From: an uncultured Collinsella sp.
Lineage (GTDB): Bacteria; Actinomycetota; Coriobacteriia; Coriobacteriales; Coriobacteriaceae
Direction: 5' to 3'
Length of the DNA stretch: 37,058 nt
NCBI GenBank assembly: GCA_902496645.1
Contig: CABVBR010000004.1
Location: 1 to 37,058, forward strand
The notes under the pieces were generated by a model. The model saw only the letters and a list, made by a program, of their open reading frames with translations, made no database searches and was not told the origin of the DNA. Shown here one piece after another: positions 36,142 through 37,058 of this stretch (position 1 is its first letter; every line of letters begins with the position of its first letter). The translations under genes and the position numbers were made by a program.

Positions 36142-36148
36142 GCGCTGC

Positions 36149-36246
36149 GCGGGCTTGAGACGGGCATCTTGCCTTTCAATCGTCGGTCGCGTACCCAAGT
36201 ACGCTTCCCTCCTCTTTCAAGGCAACCTGCTCCGTCTCAAGCCCGC
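36149..36246 (+). repeat. 3' structured repeat (CATC/CCTG family), copy 2
   Basis: P1: GCGGGCTTGAGACGG (36149-36163) pairs exactly with 36232-36246. Then CATC (36165-36168), P2 TTGCCTT (36169-36175) with AAGGCAA (36219-36225), and CCTG (36226-36229). The interior has GCGTACCCAAGTACGC and CTCCTCTTTC, as in copy 1 at 11043-11128. It starts 8 nt after the dhuD stop, in the same orientation to the upstream gene as copy 1. Confidence 0.78.
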
Positions 36247-36284
36247 TCGCTCACCGCGCTCCCACATTTAGGTTCATTTAGTAG

Positions 36285-36346
36285 TTGCGGTGAAATAGGG
36301 ATTGATTTTGGCTTCTATCAGGCAAACAGTCCGTATTTCACCGCAA
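36285..36346. repeat. GTTGCGGTGAAATA foldback, copy 3 (between dhuD and dhuI)
   Basis: TTGCGGTGAAATA (36285-36297) pairs with TATTTCACCGCAA (36334-36346). The arms are shorter than in copies 1 and 2, but the inner sequence ACAGTCCGTATTTCACCGCA is shared with copy 2. It ends 25 bp before the dhuI start codon. Confidence 0.7.
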
Positions 36347-36371
36347 GTTAGAAATAGGAAGGTATTTCGCA

Positions 36372-37013
36372 ATGAAGATCGCTCTCATCAACGAGAACTC
36401 CCAGAACTCCAAGAACCCCATGATCGAGGCTGCCCTTAAGAAGGTCGTCGAGCCCATGGGGCACACCGTCTTTAACTACGGTATGTATGCCGACGCCGAC
36501 TCCAAGCCGCTCACCTACGTGCAGAACGGCATCCTTGCCGCCGTGCTCCTCAACTCCGGCGCTGCCGACTATGTCGTGACCGGCTGCGGCACCGGCGAGG
36601 GCGCCATGCTCGCCTGCAACTCCTTCCCCGGCGTGCTCTGCGGCCACGTCGCCGACCCGCTGGACGCCTACACCTTCGCTCAGGTCAACGATGGCAACGC
36701 CGTCGCCATGCCCTTCGCCCTCAAGAACGGCTGGGGCCAGGAGCTCAACCTCGAGTACACCTTTGAGAAGCTCTTTGGCTTTGGTTCGGGCAACGGTTAT
36801 CCTGCCGAGCGTGTTGAGCCCGAGCAGCGCAACAAGAAGATCCTCGACGGCGTCCGCGCTGTGACCATGCGTCCGCTCGTCGACGTCCTGGGCGAGATCG
36901 ACCAGGACCTGGTCAAGGGCGCCCTGGCTGGCGAGCACTTCCAGGAGTACTTCTTCGCCAACGCCACCGACGAGGCCATCATCGCCAAGGTCAAAGAGCT
37001 CCTGGGTCTCTAA
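36372..37013 (+). CDS. dhuI: RpiB/LacAB-family isomerase DhuI
   Basis: A 213-residue sugar isomerase of the RpiB/LacAB family. It begins MKIALINENSQNSKN, with TYVQNGILAAVLL, TGCGTGEGAMLACNSFPGV, and PEQRNKKIL. Length and sequence fit the streptococcal DhuI, which isomerises 4-deoxy-L-threo-5-hexosulose-uronate from glycosaminoglycan disaccharides, the step before DhuD. Ordinary RpiB is about 150 residues. The ATG at 36372 follows AGGAAGGTATTTCGCA (ribosome site AGGAAGG). The gene lies 230 bp after dhuD with two foldbacks between, so it may be expressed partly apart from dhuD. Confidence 0.92.
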   Translation: MKIALINENSQNSKNPMIEAALKKVVEPMGHTVFNYGMYADADSKPLTYVQNGILAAVLLNSGAADYVVTGCGTGEGAMLACNSFPGVLCGHVADPLDAYTFAQVNDGNAVAMPFALKNGWGQELNLEYTFEKLFGFGSGNGYPAERVEPEQRNKKILDGVRAVTMRPLVDVLGEIDQDLVKGALAGEHFQEYFFANATDEAIIAKVKELLGL

Positions 37014-37058
37014 TCGCACGACCCATCGCAACTAACGCAAGCGGCGGCCGCCCCAAAA

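Overview
The window is about 37 kb of GC-rich DNA from a gut-type actinobacterium of the class Coriobacteriia. A Collinsella-like genome is the best guess. This rests on overall gene style, a heparin/hyaluronan-type uronate pathway, an orphan GlnR-like OmpR regulator, a GlnA2-like glutamine synthetase homologue and many G/GAAAGGA-type Shine-Dalgarno sites. The assignment is inference; no rRNA or other marker is present. I see no complete tRNA or rRNA gene, no CRISPR array and no insertion sequence. The left edge cuts a minus-strand tmRNA gene, leaving only its 5' end.

Left part, 0-28 kb: mostly housekeeping, mostly minus strand. In order: a small unknown protein; a RelB-like/PIN toxin-antitoxin pair with a clear operator-promoter; a P1B-type metal ATPase with a small companion membrane protein; two large foldback elements; the gatCAB operon; a HAD phosphatase; an MFS permease; moaA and a moaC-mobB fusion; a heterodimeric ABC exporter; a plus-strand MATE pump and a MerR-type effector-binding regulator; ligA; an HtrA-like protease; a glutamine-synthetase-like gene followed by a GlnR-like regulator; and a HepT/MNT toxin-antitoxin pair whose antitoxin carries an extra ribbon-helix-helix domain.

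Right part, 27-37 kb: a scattered regulon for unsaturated hexuronates, the products of glycosaminoglycan breakdown. DhuI (36372) isomerises, DhuD (35332) reduces to 2-keto-3-deoxygluconate (KDG), KdgK (28424) phosphorylates and KdgA (29715) cleaves KDPG to pyruvate and glyceraldehyde-3-phosphate. A LacI-family regulator is divergent from kdgK. A YczE-like membrane protein and a HIT-family protein appear to be co-regulated, because their shared intergenic region carries the same LacI-type operators (core CGAAACCGATTTCG) as the kdgK promoter.

The most novel-looking signal is RNA-level structure in this regulon. (1) Two leaders, before kdgA and before the YczE-like gene, share a roughly 135-nt element: a hairpin whose loop holds CAGTCCCATTCC, a covarying pseudoknot to GACTGR, and a second helix ending near a T-run that would compete for the same GACTGR strand. 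This has the architecture of a riboswitch with a transcription-terminating expression platform. (2) Just downstream of both TTGCAA/TATACT promoters sits a hairpin with a variable stem but a nearly identical 22-nt loop. (3) A GTGAACGTTCAC palindrome lies at the same distance (48-49 bp) upstream of TATACT in two of the promoters. The intergenic spaces also carry several families of foldback repeats, including one with conserved interior and covarying outer stems at 3' ends of genes.
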